Shown piece by piece: positions 1 to 11,707 of a DNA stretch of 64,000 nucleotides; position 1 is the first letter of the stretch; every line of letters starts with the position of its first letter. The stretch comes from Cercospora beticola (Eukaryota; Ascomycota; Dothideomycetes; Mycosphaerellales; Mycosphaerellaceae). Made by a program: the position numbers and the translations under genes. The notes under the pieces were generated by a model that worked only from the letters and a program-made list of their open reading frames with translations, made no database searches and was not told the origin of the DNA. Location of the stretch: assembly GCF_033473495.1 (NCBI RefSeq), contig NC_088939.1:4030001-4094000 (forward strand), read 5' to 3'.

Positions 1-1007
1 CAAGTAGAATGTTCAGAAGTTCACTCCGGATCCTGATAGGATCAGTTGTTTGTCGGACTAGCTCATCGATGAAGACGTATCGGCCATTGTTTTCGGCCTT
101 GTCTTTCTCGGCTAGCAGCTCGTTCCGCTTGGCGAGACCTTTCTGCACATAATAGTCGACAAAGTTGTGGACGAACTCCTTGTCCTTCTGGAAACGCTTG
201 TTCGCGGGGAATAGCTTCGCCCATGAACCCCAGCGGGACAGATTAGCTATGAAATCTTGTGACAGGGTGAAAGCCTCGGCGAAACCGTCATTGGTATTTT
301 TGGAGAGCGAATCCGTCGATTCGCCGAACAAAAACTCCGTTGCGCTGTCGATTGTAAGACGAAAGAAAAGTTCAGACAAGTCCACTTCTTGCGTTGGATT
401 GATTGTCGCAATGAGTTTCGAGACGTGCTTCTCGAAGGTTGCCACATCGCCAACCTGAGATCTGACGAAGCTTGGTCGGAGCATTTCGCGGGAGTGCTTC
501 CAATCAGCGCCATCGGTTGTGAAGATGCCTGCAGAAAACGTTAAGTACCAGATCAGAGAGTGAGAAGCAGTTGCTAATCATACCATCGCCTAGCAGAGGA
601 CGAAATCCGATCTTGCGGCGGGTGCCCAGACTCCATTTCTTGTGGTCTATGGCTTGGATGACTTTGAGGTTCTCAGGCTCGATCGTCGTATGGATGCGCC
701 GACCAAGAGCTATGATCTGGAATGTATTTGCTCCAGCTTGCCGGAAGCGATCGGTGCTTATTTCCAGGATCTTATGGGCCTTGAGCGCGGCGATGTTCTC
801 GAAGAAGGCGTCCAGCCCAAAGATGGGATCTTTTTGTGGCCACTTGGGAGCTTCCAAGCAGCCTTTCTCGCGCTTCAATGCTCGTCGCTTGCTCCATAAG
901 TCGACTGAGGTGGCGATTTGGTAGAGGACGTACAATACGGCCAAGCCTGCGACGGCCTTGGTCGTAGAGTTCAGCTCCGCGAAGTTCATGCTGGACGATG
1001 CCACCAA
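1..1007 (-). CDS. Cytochrome P450, CYP52-like alkane/fatty-acid hydroxylase (partial, 5' part)
   Basis: Two exons are visible: 1007-584 and 528 to the left edge. The intron at 583-529 starts GTATGA and ends CTGCAG. The protein opens with a membrane anchor (about residues 12-32). It then has the P450 N-terminal region with the run around GFRPLLGDG and FTTDGADWKHSREMLRPSF, which is the C-helix WxxxR motif of the CYP52/CYP539/CYP584 group. Members of this group hydroxylate terminal carbons of n-alkanes and fatty acids at the ER membrane. The I-helix, ExxR and haem-binding Cys lie outside the window, so activity and subfamily cannot be judged. A second ATG at 989 is an alternative start. The family call is confident; the substrate is inference. 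Confidence 0.85.
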
Positions 1008-1708
1008 CTACGAGCGAGGAGTGAAAGAGCTGGCACACAATCAACAAGAGCAGAGTCAGCAGAAAGGAAGGTCATATGCGGAGGCGGAGAAGCAGTTCTG
1101 CCTGTAATTGTTGGTACTGCCAGGCTGGACCATCGCTGATGTCCGTGAGGGCGCTCCACCCCCAACGAAGTGGCCTATGAGCGGCACGATCGACGCAGGC
1201 TTGGCGAGGGTACGGACGCACGCTCACCCTCAGCTCCCTCAGCCCCGGAGCAGAGCGAGTCTTAAGAGCGGTTTCGCGGCGCATGGCTTCAGGTGTGCGG
1301 CTGCACCTGTCACACGCGCGTCGTGCTCCTTCTCCCTCGGCTGCTCTGGACCGCGCCTGCACCTGCACCTGCACGGTTGGTCCGACGCCAAGCCGGCCAT
1401 GCTCGCCTTCCACAACAGGAGCGTGCATTTTCCTGGCTGACCACGACATCGCCGTCCTCAGCTCCCATGCTTGCCACGACATCCCCGCTTCCACGAGATG
1501 ATCCCCACGAGCTGCTTCGGAGACTCCGACAGTCATCAATGCCAGCGTGGCCCCAGATCAACGCTCCGATGGATCCGCAGCATGGAACGCGTCGAGACGC
1601 GCCTAGCAGACACAGAAACAGACACTGAGCACACCGAGAAAAGACTGGAAACGATCGACTTTTGTTCATTGGACATATGAAATATTAACATTAAATTACG
1701 CCACCCGG
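1008..1708. other. Intergenic, upstream of the P450
   Basis: The P450 starts on the minus strand at 1007 and the next gene ends at 1709, so this 700 bp should hold the P450 promoter. It is GC-rich and has open frames on both strands that match no family I recognise. A short CTGCAC/CCTGCA run sits near 1354-1375. No RNA gene or clear regulatory motif was seen. Confidence 0.5.
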
Positions 1709-2884
1709 TCACTTCTGTGCGCTGAGTGCGCGCCGGACCTCTGTTTGGATGGCCTCACTCATGATTGCGGTGGTCGCCTTGCCACCCAGGTCGCCCGTCC
1801 TGATCTCTTGCCCGCCGTCTTTCTTCGAGTCGAGCACCTTCGCGATTGCCTCTTCGATGGCATCCGCCTCGCGGTGCATGTTGAACGAATACCGCAACAT
1901 CATCGCCAGACTCAGCACCTGAGCCACAGGATTCGCAAGACCTTTTCCTGAAATGTCTGGTGCGGACCCATGCACAGGCTCGTAAAGACCGACCACTCCG
2001 CCGACACTATTCTGCCCTACGTTGGTGCCTGGGGCGCCCGCAAGACTTGCACTGGGTAGCAAGCCGAGACTTCCCGTCAAGCCTCCCGATTCATCTGACA
2101 GGATGTCGCCAAATGTGTTGTCGGTCACAATCACTCCATTGAAGGCGGTTGGCTTGGTAATGAACAACATCGCTAGGGAATCGGCCAACTGGTGTTGCAG
2201 CTTCACTGTGGGAAACTCTTTTTCGAACACCTCGGTCACGACTCGGCGCCATACTCGCGAGCTGGCGAGCACGTTGGCCTTGTCAGCGCTGAAGACTGGC
2301 CTGGGCGGATCCGTCTGCAGTGCGAGTGCGCCTGCGACACGAGCAACACGCTCGATTTCCGGTCTTGAGTACTCCCACGGATCGCATCCATAATCGGACT
2401 CCTCGATCTTGTTCCCGTAATACGCCCCGCCGCAGTTCTCTCGGATCAACATGAAATCTACGCCCTCAATGACCTCGCGCTTGATAGGCGACCAGTCGAC
2501 CATGGTTTTTGAAGCAAATTTGCAGGGTCGAAGATTGGCGAAAATCTGCATCCTCTTTCGAATCCGAAGCAGCCCACTTTCTGGGTTCGGCTGAGCTGTC
2601 CCCCATTCGGGACCTCCTGCGGAACCGAAGAACACGGCATCGACACTCTCGCACTTTCGAAGTACTTCTTCCGTCACGGAATCTTTGTGCTTATCGAGTG
2701 AGCAGCCACCGCAGAGATCGAAATCTCGCTCGAATCGAGCTCCCGTGGCCTCTTCAACAATATCGAGAACTTTCAATGCTTCAGTGACGACTTCGGGGCC
2801 GACATGGTCACCTGGTAGGACCAATATCTTGCCATGCGTGGCCGGAGGGTTCACCGTAGAACCATTCACATTGTTTGCAGGCAT
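1709..2884 (-). CDS. 3-isopropylmalate dehydrogenase (LEU2/LeuB type)
   Basis: A single exon of 391 codons. The frame stays open about 53 codons upstream, but the ATG at 2884 is the natural start because the enzyme fold begins about 19 residues later with KILVLPGDHVGPEV. The family signature NTFGDILSDESGGLTGSLGLLPSAS is visible, as are the substrate/Mg regions (ENCGGAYYG, DNTFGDILSDE) and the late GLYEPVHGSAPDISGKG. The enzyme oxidatively decarboxylates 3-isopropylmalate to 2-ketoisocaproate in leucine synthesis, usually in the cytosol of fungi. All key residues appear intact. It is slightly longer than the roughly 360-residue norm owing to an N-terminal leader. Fungi often carry two paralogues; which one this is cannot be told. 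Confidence 0.93.
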   Translation of the reverse strand: MPANNVNGSTVNPPATHGKILVLPGDHVGPEVVTEALKVLDIVEEATGARFERDFDLCGGCSLDKHKDSVTEEVLRKCESVDAVFFGSAGGPEWGTAQPNPESGLLRIRKRMQIFANLRPCKFASKTMVDWSPIKREVIEGVDFMLIRENCGGAYYGNKIEESDYGCDPWEYSRPEIERVARVAGALALQTDPPRPVFSADKANVLASSRVWRRVVTEVFEKEFPTVKLQHQLADSLAMLFITKPTAFNGVIVTDNTFGDILSDESGGLTGSLGLLPSASLAGAPGTNVGQNSVGGVVGLYEPVHGSAPDISGKGLANPVAQVLSLAMMLRYSFNMHREADAIEEAIAKVLDSKKDGGQEIRTGDLGGKATTAIMSEAIQTEVRRALSAQK

Positions 2885-3106
2885 TGTTGTTTTGCTGGAA
2901 TTAGAATATGACTCCAATGACGACCAATCGAGCTTGGTCTGTGTGATACAGTGGCTGAAGAGGAACTGAATTGCTGAAGATGCAATCCAACCAGAACACC
3001 CCGCCTCCGTCTTCGGCGACCGGCTACGCAACTTTCGCAGCAATTATTGCCGAGGTCGGTACAATTATACGCATGAGCAACTTGACGTGTTTGCCATGCC
3101 TCTTTA

Positions 3107-4405
3107 TCATGCGACCATCGCTTGGGCAGCGGGTTTCTGCTCCACAGGCTGGAATGCGTGGCTTGGTGGGTCTCCGAATGTTACCGACCGCGACAGCTCC
3201 TGGAGTCCAGCAACGACCTCCGCACGTCCATTGAACGAGTATTGCGAGCCGCGACCAATAGCCTCGTCCATGTGATCGTAACCTTGTCGCAGCCAGTGCA
3301 GGACCAAGGCATCCAAGTGGAGCGTTTGTTGCATCCAATCGAAGACGGCTGCAAACTTGTCCCATGGACCGATGGAGAGATGGCGCAGGGTCAATGCTCT
3401 CAGAGAGTCCTGATGCCTCGCCAAGAAAGCGCAGAGATCCTGCTGTCTCAAGATGGCTCCAGTCAAGTGAATCTCTTCCAGTGCACTAGCAGTGAAGACG
3501 CCCAGAATGCTCGGTGGTAGGAAAGATTTTTGAACTCTGCAGCAGTTTTCACTGAACTCCAGGCTCAACTTCCGCAGCAAAGGCATCGAACGTGTGATTT
3601 CTGCCATTGTGATGATATCCTGCAGCGTCAAATTGTGCACGCATCCCAGGCTCACGGCGAGCGATTCCAGTTGTGACAAGGCTGAGCTGAGCGATTTGAC
3701 GCTTCTCGCAATACGAGTCATTGAACCGTGGCTCAGGGGAGCTTTCTTGTCGGACAGGCAGAGTGTGCGTACTGGGAATTGCGCTTCAGCGATGGCAGAC
3801 AAGAGCAACGAAGCGGTCTCGCCATTGTCGTCTGGAGAACGGCCAAGCAACAGGAATTCGTTCTTAATGCTTGACTTTCCGGTGCTGCTCAGATGCTCCA
3901 CGAGCTGACGGAAGCCGTAAGATACGGGCGAGAAGTGAGAGTGTGTGCAAACTTTGAGTTCTGGAATGACTCCAACATGGGCGAGGTTGGCAAGCGATCC
4001 TGCAAGCATCGCCACGTCCGACCGGCCACTGAACTCTCCTTCATATTCTGAGTCCCATGAGCTCCAGATTGATCGCTGGCAGTCATCCTGGATACAAGCG
4101 GCCACACCATGGCCAGTTGAACCGACGATCGAAGGCGACACGTTGGTGACCACGAACTCGATCGTTTTCAGCTTGCGGCACAATCTTTGACTATCGGTAA
4201 TGTTGAGTAACGCTTCAAAGGATGCCTTCGTGACCAGATGCCTTCGATGGGTGAAATATCGTTGGACGAAGATCTTGTCCACATTCTTGGCGACTTCGGT
4301 TGATGTGAGGCGCAGCGCCAGCAAGTCCGATCCCTCGGTGGCCGCAGCAATGGCCTCAATCAGCTCTGGTGGCAGTTGCAGGAATGTTGAGCCCATGTTA
4401 TCCAT
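3107..4405 (-). CDS. F-box-like domain protein
   Basis: A single exon of 432 codons. Residues about 9-45 (FLQLPPELIEAIAAATEG... LRLTSTEVA) read as an F-box. F-box proteins use this helix to bind Skp1 in SCF ubiquitin ligases. The remainder has leucine-spaced segments (for example LRKLSLEFSENC and LRALTLRHLSI) that resemble irregular leucine-rich repeats used for target recognition in such proteins. No transmembrane segment or enzyme motif was seen. The ATG at 4405 places the F-box at the usual N-terminal position. Many Dothideomycete F-box proteins of this size have no known target, and none is proposed here. Confidence 0.72.
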   Translation of the reverse strand: MDNMGSTFLQLPPELIEAIAAATEGSDLLALRLTSTEVAKNVDKIFVQRYFTHRRHLVTKASFEALLNITDSQRLCRKLKTIEFVVTNVSPSIVGSTGHGVAACIQDDCQRSIWSSWDSEYEGEFSGRSDVAMLAGSLANLAHVGVIPELKVCTHSHFSPVSYGFRQLVEHLSSTGKSSIKNEFLLLGRSPDDNGETASLLLSAIAEAQFPVRTLCLSDKKAPLSHGSMTRIARSVKSLSSALSQLESLAVSLGCVHNLTLQDIITMAEITRSMPLLRKLSLEFSENCCRVQKSFLPPSILGVFTASALEEIHLTGAILRQQDLCAFLARHQDSLRALTLRHLSIGPWDKFAAVFDWMQQTLHLDALVLHWLRQGYDHMDEAIGRGSQYSFNGRAEVVAGLQELSRSVTFGDPPSHAFQPVEQKPAAQAMVA

Positions 4406-7400
4406 GACTGTTGATAGAACTTGCGTTTCTCTTGTCAGGATTCGGGGTTGGCAATGAATGAGGAGCGTAAAATATCCAAACAGCAGGCAGCAAGCAAAAA
4501 TATCTGAGCAGACTCAGCAGAGCGAGATCAACAATGTCACCCCTGGAAAAGCGCGTCGCGCAAGCGCTCGGATTAGTGCTTACTAGGCGCTGCCCCCGGG
4601 ACCCGTCGCTTGCACAACCGGCTACAGCGCTGCTAGTCACTCGAGGAGAAGGACGCTTGATCCCTAACTGGGCTCTTCTAGACTCGTCAGGGAAGCAGAT
4701 CCGCGTAACCTCCAGTCCGCGACATTTCCTACAATTATCGTGCTCGCAGGAGAAGGTCACCAGCTTGGCTGCTTCCCGTAATAACCGACCCCGTCGCTCC
4801 ACAATTCGGGTACGCACCGCCACTTCGATCGATGATGCTGGCGAATGCCTGAGAACTGAATGCCGCAGCAACGCTGTCAGCCGGATGCCACTCCGAGACA
4901 GGCACTGCACAGTCGAGACGTGGACGAGTGTTCGCATGAACTTTGCTGTACGAACAGCTGGGATTCTTCGTCGCTGATCACACAGCGCGTAATCTCGTGC
5001 ATCCAACCACGACACGCACCGCAGAATCGTCTGAAATCGCTGTCGCAGTGTCGTCAATCCTGGACTCACATCTTCCGCTTCGCCCGAGACAAGCGCTAGT
5101 CGGCATATGAAGAAGTCCAACCAGGCACCCCAGTGAACCCAAAGATCCTCACATCAGTGGCAGGGCGACAAGAGTACATTCCTCGGCGACCTTACGCGTG
5201 AGGCTGCCTCGTCACCCTATGTGGTCGCTCTACGAGCACCTCGTGGTTACCGATTCGAGGGCTCTTCTCTGGTCATCATCGGCAGACGATACGTTTTTCG
5301 ACGCCCGTCTGCTCGCCAGCTTTCGGCATCTGACGGTTCTCCTTTTCACGGAGTATTTGCCAACAGATTGAATGAAAATTTGACCTGTCCAACGGGAGCT
5401 TCTCTTCACGCGTCTGGAGAATTCGACCTTAGGTTAAAGCTGCACCGTCTACGATGAAGTGGGCGATCATGAAGGGTAGTCAATCGAAAATGCCGAAAGC
5501 CACTCAGAGCCAATACAACCATGACTGATCCTTGCTAGTTGCGGGGGGCACGCGGCACAACGCGTGTAGTGCCATACCGGCCAGAGATTTCAGTGGCTTG
5601 CGTTCTTTCCTGAAGCACTCGACGATTTGCCATTTGTTGGTGTGGCGGAATTCGAATTGCGCGGAGCTAGTCTTTGACGGTCTGCGCAAATCACCCTACC
5701 ATGCACCATTCCTGGTATCAAAGCCTGAGTGAAGTGGCTGAGGACGATTGGTGACAAGGCTTTTGTCGGACTTCGGTACGCGCGCATCTGCTGGGAAGCG
5801 CGAGCTTGTGCGGAATGCGAACACAACTAACAACGAGTAACACCGTCGACCCCCAATGTTCGCATTATTAACCAGATTCGAAGAAGGTGCGACCAAGTGG
5901 TCCCGGGTTTGACGTGAACATCCTCAACGCGAAGGCATGCCACGTACTACGCTCGATGTACCTTGCAAGATGCCTGATCATCGTGAAGGAAGGTGATACT
6001 GACCGCTTTGTCGCTGTGATCAGCTTCACAACCCTCGACTCTCTCCGTAGGACGCCACAACGGACTCTTGGCCAAACTACCGTCCAGGTTTCAGGGCCTG
6101 GCTCAGCAACACCCGAAGAATCGGCGTCCTGGTGCCGATTGCTGTAGTCAAAGATCTTGTACAATATCGCGATCGCGCGCTACCGCGGACATTCTGCCGA
6201 TTTCAGCAGTTGGAGTGTCTGAGGACGGAAATTGTTCATATCGAGATGCACCTAAGAGATTAGCAGAAGACAGCCAGAGCTTGTCTCATCTGCTTCGCGC
6301 TTCACGTTCGCAGGAGGCGGCAATGCAATCTCGTCTGAAGATTTCACCGCCACTTGTGGCAAGTTGCCCGCTCGGCCGGAGCACTCATCCAACGCAAAGG
6401 CTGAATCATTTACTCACGGCTATCTTCCAAGGGTTGCTGCAGAACCAAGGACTTATTCGCCCAACTGGCCTATCGGCCATACAACGAGGTTTCAATGTCC
6501 GCCATAGGCATCAAAATGATCCCGCTGTTGCCGTGTTTCGAACCAGCGCATAATCTGGAGTAACTTCCATTCTGCGGCACAACGATCGACTCCACATCGT
6601 GTAACAACGGCACAACGTGTGGCTGAGCGTTTTCGTATGGGACAAAAAATAGCGCAACCTGCATACACGGCATGTGGCTATGCCCAAGATGGCATTTGAA
6701 AGAGAGCGTGTGTCCTTTTCAATCAGCTCAAGGTCGACCGAGATATGGGACCCGCCAGGCCGAGACATATGACGACGTCTTCGAAGAACAGGCTACGATG
6801 TTTGTCCACGTGTCTCGAGTGGGCAAATCCCGGTACACGCCCCCAGCCATGCGAACCAACCGAAGTGTGGCTTTCGAGAGCCCAACTTTGTCTCTCACCC
6901 ACAAAGGTCTGCAGCAGTCTTCTGCAAACGTTACATGGCATGCATAGGGTAGTCCGCCCACTCATCACCCGGAAGCCGACCGATTTCCCCGCGATCCAAT
7001 ACACATTCTGGAAATGTCTTGGAACAGTCAGCGGTCTCCTTGCCTAGCAGCAACATTCTTCAAGCGGGCATGGGTTTTGGAACGACCCCCGGCGACGGTT
7101 GCTTTTAGACTATACCTAGGAAAGCCAAGCACGTGTAAAATTCCCGCCATAGTCTTGGACGGCGCGGCTCCAGTACGATGTTACGGTTGAACGGAGGCCT
7201 CAAGTTTAGAATCTGCCCCTCGGCACTACACTATACTCTGTGTAGTGATTGCAACACCGCGAAGATGGCCTTCGGCGAACTCGGGCTTTGCTTGCAACGG
7301 CCGTAGAAACGACCGATACGAGCCACTACGAGCTGTGGCTGCCATCTCTAAGCAGTACAGTTGTAGCCCGAGAGCATGTGAAAATTTCGCCGCTTGCTCC

Positions 7401-9939
7401 CGGTTTCTGGGCATCGGGTCAGACGACTATGCCTCCCATGAGACCATCATCTGGCCAGAGCGCTTACACCCGTGCTGACTTGGCTGTCATCAGGTTGTGC
7501 CGTGCCGCAGGACAACGCCGCATTGTTTTCGTACGTCTACAACTCGGAACAAACCCCGACGTGGCGTATGGGAAAGGGCGGCAAGGACGGAGACACGAAT
7601 GTGAGGCGCTGTCACATCGTACAGTAGCCTGACTGACATCTTCTCGTGATTGGTCTTACGAGGGTCCATACATACTGATCTGTTTCATAGGTTGTACAGC
7701 TCACCATGCTCGAAATGCTCACCAAGGGTTCTGCACACAGGCAAAATCAAGCCCTGGGGGTGCGCGAGTGCACACGTCGAACATCACGATAAGGCTGAAG
7801 CATTGCAGAAGTTTGCGCAAGAGTGAGAAGTAAGAATTGCGCAAGCGTCAGGAGCCCGAGACCACGCAAGAGCAAGCAAGAAGTCGAGGTCGTCCAGGAA
7901 TGTCGACATGGCTGGCCCTGCCGTTCGTGGCTGGTGATACTAGGGCAATGAGCCTGACATTCGCGACTGTGGCTCCTATGCCAACAATTGTCTCGACATC
8001 TGTGGCAATGAAGCGAGAACGAAAGCATACTCGCGGTGATGCCCAAGGACGAGAAAATTTCCGTTGTCGAAAACACTTCTGCGGAACATGCGGAAGTGAT
8101 CGCACTTCCGCAGCCAGGCGTCTTGGATACTCAGGCCATACAACGTGTGCTGTACTTTTGTCTCACAAAAGTGAAAGTTTGCAAGCCAGGGCTCAGATAA
8201 TAGCTGCTGGTTTGCGGTTCTCATCACAAACATGCGTGAACTTCGCAACGCAACCCCGTCAGCACGACAACAAGAAGCGGCCGCACCTAAAAAGCTCATC
8301 CTATTCTTACCCACCCGGCAGTTCGTGAGCGGCGAGCGGATGGGGCGGGTGTCAAATTCTGCAGGTGGCACAGTGCGTGATGCTGACTTTTCTTTCTTCA
8401 GCACCAGAGACAAGGTGTTTCAACGGCGTGGTGGCACTACGAAGGCGCAGTTACTCGGTGAGCGTTACGCTTGCCGGGAATGCGGGCATTCGGGACATCG
8501 ACGATGCGATGATTCAGACAGATCCTGGGTTTTCCAGTGAACCACCAAGTCCCAGAGGATCGGGTGAACTGAGACTTCTGCAGCACCCACTTCACCCGTA
8601 TGAAGAGGCCAAGAAATCCATCACGGTGTGGGTTCGGGGCATTTGTTGGAGAAATCCTCCGCAATGCTGCTGCCTGATCCCATGCGTCAACAACAGCTGC
8701 CGTTCCGCAAGTCGCAATCTGCGAGGTCTAGTGATCGATGCGAACTCTGGCCAATGGTAGGCGAATGTTGGCCCATTCTCACAGGAATGGCAATGTGAGC
8801 GGCTTGCTTTTCTTCTGCGCAGCAAGTTCATCCTGCAACACGAATTTCTACCCAGGCGAATTGACGAAACTATAGGCTTCACATTGGACTCTGTGGTCTC
8901 AGTGTAAAGTCGTCTTCGAGCTCTCAATTGACTCCACTCCGGTATCCGACAAGTCTAGCAATTCTCATAGGAGGAGAGGGAAATTCCATCTCCTTCGTAG
9001 AGGAGTCCAGAGTAGACGGATGACGGCCCTCTGTCTGTCGCGCTCGAGACACAGTTCTGCTGCTCCTGGCATTGTTTTCCTGCATCGTCCTTCATAATAT
9101 GCGAAGTCGCACAAAACATGCACGTGCGAAGCATCAAGCTTGACGTGAGGTTAGTCCAAGTCGATCTACGCTTCACTTCAGATCGCCTCACCACGCAGTT
9201 TCTGGGCATATGGAGGCGAGGTGAAGGATTCCGGATAGCGTCCTGATGAGCCATGCGAAACGCCTTTTGTCACATTTGACCTGCGATTCGCTTTCGCATC
9301 TACCAGAATGGAAGGTCACAGCGCGTCTCGTTGTGATCGTCAAGGGAATTTCATGCCTCGGGAACTGGCCGGTAGGTGAGAGCAGATGTCACGGTGAGTC
9401 CCCATGTCATGATCTTTGCACTTCCGGCGCAGCAACAAATCAGTTCTGCAGGGGATCCCGCATCGTGGTCGCTGTGCCATTTTCGCCGCATCCTCTTCGT
9501 TCTAGAAGACTTGAATCGTGGGTCTCGGGAATTCCACAGCTCTTGCAAGAATGACGATGTTGACCCCTCCACGACCCTCTCTGTTTTTGCGCGTAAGCTA
9601 TCAACCGAGCTTCATGCTCTTTCTCAGACAGCGAGATCTGTCGTCACTCGCCCCAGTTCCAGCATTCATTGACTTTAGATCAGCGCCACCGTAGACGCAT
9701 CTCGCTCATTGTCATTGGTAAGAGCCTGCACTATCGTAGACGGAGAGGAGTATTTGTCAATGACTACATCTCGACCCCGCGTTTGCCCAATTAAGCGGAA
9801 ACCGTTTCGTTGACAGAAGAAGGCGAGATGCAGAGGTATAAGTATTCACTCGAGAACAGCGCTGTGTCCATCAAGGTCCTCATATCATTAATCAAGCAGC
9901 CAATCAACTACACTCACGATATATTAACTTTATTGCACC
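4406..9939. other. About 5.5 kb without a convincing gene
   Basis: Only short or overlapping open frames occur on either strand, none with a recognisable domain, and no splice pattern joins them into one. The longest is a 240-codon minus-strand frame (5120-4398), rich in Arg and Ser, with a competing plus-strand frame over the same bases. Base composition looks ordinary rather than strongly AT-rich, so a heavily RIP-mutated transposon is not obvious. The last few hundred bases should hold the promoter of the GFA gene. Confidence 0.5.
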
Positions 9940-10405
9940 ATGTCTACTGGAAGCTGTGCCTGCGGTGCCATTGGCATTAAGACGACTGGAGATGTCCAAG
10001 TGAAGGCTCTTTGTCATTGTGCGGACTGCAAGAAGGTAGGTCGTCCCCAAAGCGTTGCAGACTCTCGCTGACGGAGTCTTGTAGATCACTGGTTCCACAT
10101 ACTCGACCAACATTGTTATTCCAGGCGTGGAGGTGACCAAAGGTTCCACCAAGAAATGGACCAAGACAGCCGATTCTGGTAACCCCATCACCTCTCACAT
10201 TTGCGCCGAGTGTGGTACAACACTCTACCGCGAGGGCCCAACTTTTGGAGATGCCAAGGTGATCAAGGTTGGAGTATTGGATGGTAATGCTCTTGAGCAA
10301 GCCACACCAGGCGTTGAGCTGTACACTAAGGACAGAGTCAGCTGGGTGTCTGCCGTCAACGGTGCGGGACAGAAGGTCGGTATGCCTGATAGCGCGGATG
10401 CATAG
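9940..10405 (+). CDS. GFA-domain (glutathione-dependent formaldehyde-activating/CENP-V-like) protein
   Basis: Two exons, 9940-10035 and 10085-10405, with a 49-nt intron (GTAGGT...CTGAC...TAG), give 138 residues. The fold's zinc ligands are all present: Cys6 and Cys8 (SCACG), Cys25, Cys27 and Cys30 (CHCADC), and Cys72 and Cys75 (CAECG). The conserved YREG follows. Family members bind two zinc ions. Some bacterial ones act on S-hydroxymethyl-glutathione, but most fungal members have no proven substrate, so an enzymatic role is inference. The ATG at 9940 directly precedes the first Cys motif and lies downstream of an AT-rich leader. Confidence 0.9.
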
Positions 10406-10905
10406 ACGGAAGCGCGAATCCATAGACCGGAGACGATCAGATATGGAACAGGAAATTTGATAGACAATTATGATGAAGATACCATTCCAGCAAAGATTCC
10501 ATTGCTATGACCCGACTCGTTCTTCTTTGTTTCGAAGAAGTGAGGCGTCTACCGGACCGACCTATTGTGCATCATGTTTTCACTGCAGCATTCGCTTAGT
10601 TGCGTGCGCACATACGGATGGGCAGCACATTTTCCTTCTTACTTGCTTGTATTGCTCACTTGGCAGATAGTACAGTGTCGCCGGTGCTCCAGCATCGAAT
10701 GGCGCACGTCTAGCAACCAACGAAGGATATTGAGTGCGCTGAACAAGCCGTGGCTCACAGAGCTATACATCGAGATAAAGCCGCTGCCGATAGTGCGGCT
10801 CGCAGAGAACTGGAACAAAGTTCTTTTGATCCGGAATCAAGCCAGGTGGCGATATCGACATGCTGTGCCTTATCGCATGGCGCGATTTTCCAGAGCGGTC
10901 TGCGA
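10406..10905. other. Convergent intergenic between GFA gene and TFB5
   Basis: Two genes end towards each other here. The bases should hold both 3' untranslated regions. Small open frames occur but none looks coding. Confidence 0.5.
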
Positions 10906-11239
10906 TCAGTCTTCTTCGGAGCTTTCTTCGGGTTCGCGGACGGTGTCCTTGAGCGTCTGGAAGACAGTAAGTAACAGTGTAGCAAACAACCGATAGCGGG
11001 GCGGCGCACGTCTTTGAGTCTCATCTTCAACTCGTCGTGCTTCTTCGCGTGCACGAGTATATGCTCGTCGTCAATTTCTTCGATGACGAAGCTGTGTTGA
11101 TTCTGCTGGTCGATTCTCATGACGATGGCTTTGATGGACGGATCGCACTGGACGAGCACTCCTAGACGGTTTGTTGGCACCACGGCGGTAACTTCTTGGC
11201 AGTGTTGCAGCTTCTCTCACCTGCCATAGCACGAGGCAT
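10906..11239 (-). CDS. TFB5: TFIIH subunit Tfb5 (GTF2H5/TTDA homologue)
   Basis: Three exons were assembled by hand: 11239-11221 (19 nt), 11161-11010 and 10956-10906. The introns are 11220-11162 (GTGAGA...TAG) and 11009-10957 (GTGCGC...CTTAC...CAG). The 73-residue product begins MPRAMAGVLVQCDPSIKAI and contains FVIEEIDDEHILV. Both match the family pattern of a short N-terminal strand followed by CDPxxK and DD(T/E)H. It ends in an acidic tail, EESSEED. Tfb5 is the smallest TFIIH subunit; it stabilises Tfb2 and helps open DNA during nucleotide excision repair and transcription in the nucleus. The usual length is about 70 residues, so this looks complete. The tiny first exon is supported by in-frame joining and by the conserved start. 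Confidence 0.9.
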
Positions 11240-11707
11240 TGTGGAAGTTGCGTATCTGACGTTGTTGATGGTACAGACGTGCTGGATTGGTGATCGACGC
11301 AAGACAGACCCCGGCGGTAGATGGCGCAAAGCTTGGACGCGTATCAAACTCAAATGTTCCAACTGCGCCTGCGAGATGTGTGAGATTCTACGGACAACTC
11401 ACCTGCCACGTTCTTCACTTGCCCTCACCCCGCATGCAAAATCACATCATCGCCGCCCACGCAACGATGGACACTCACCTTGGCAGCGTTTCGCAGACTT
11501 GACAAGAATCGATATCCTGACCGGATGACGCGGCAAGCACACGCGACTCGGGGCTGAGGGCGACGACTTCCGTCAAAGCGACCTCATTTGCCAAACCACA
11601 GAGAGAGGCCTAGAACTTGCTCCTTTCATCCACACCGCCAACAGGACTTACACATACCACGAGACTGCTCGACGCCCACGGCGATACTTCTCTGTTCAAC
11701 CCTCGCC
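11240..11707. promoter_or_regulatory. Divergent promoter region, TFB5 / PPxY membrane protein
   Basis: The two flanking genes start outward from this 468-bp stretch, so both promoters must lie here. I saw no clear TATA box or repeated motif. Confidence 0.45.

Noticed and set aside
4398..5120. 240-codon minus-strand frame and an opposing plus-strand frame (4534-4977)
   Set aside because: Neither has a recognisable domain, both are Arg/Ser-rich, and they overlap each other and the F-box gene start. A Cys-rich stretch near 4880-5050 in another minus frame could not be joined into a gene.
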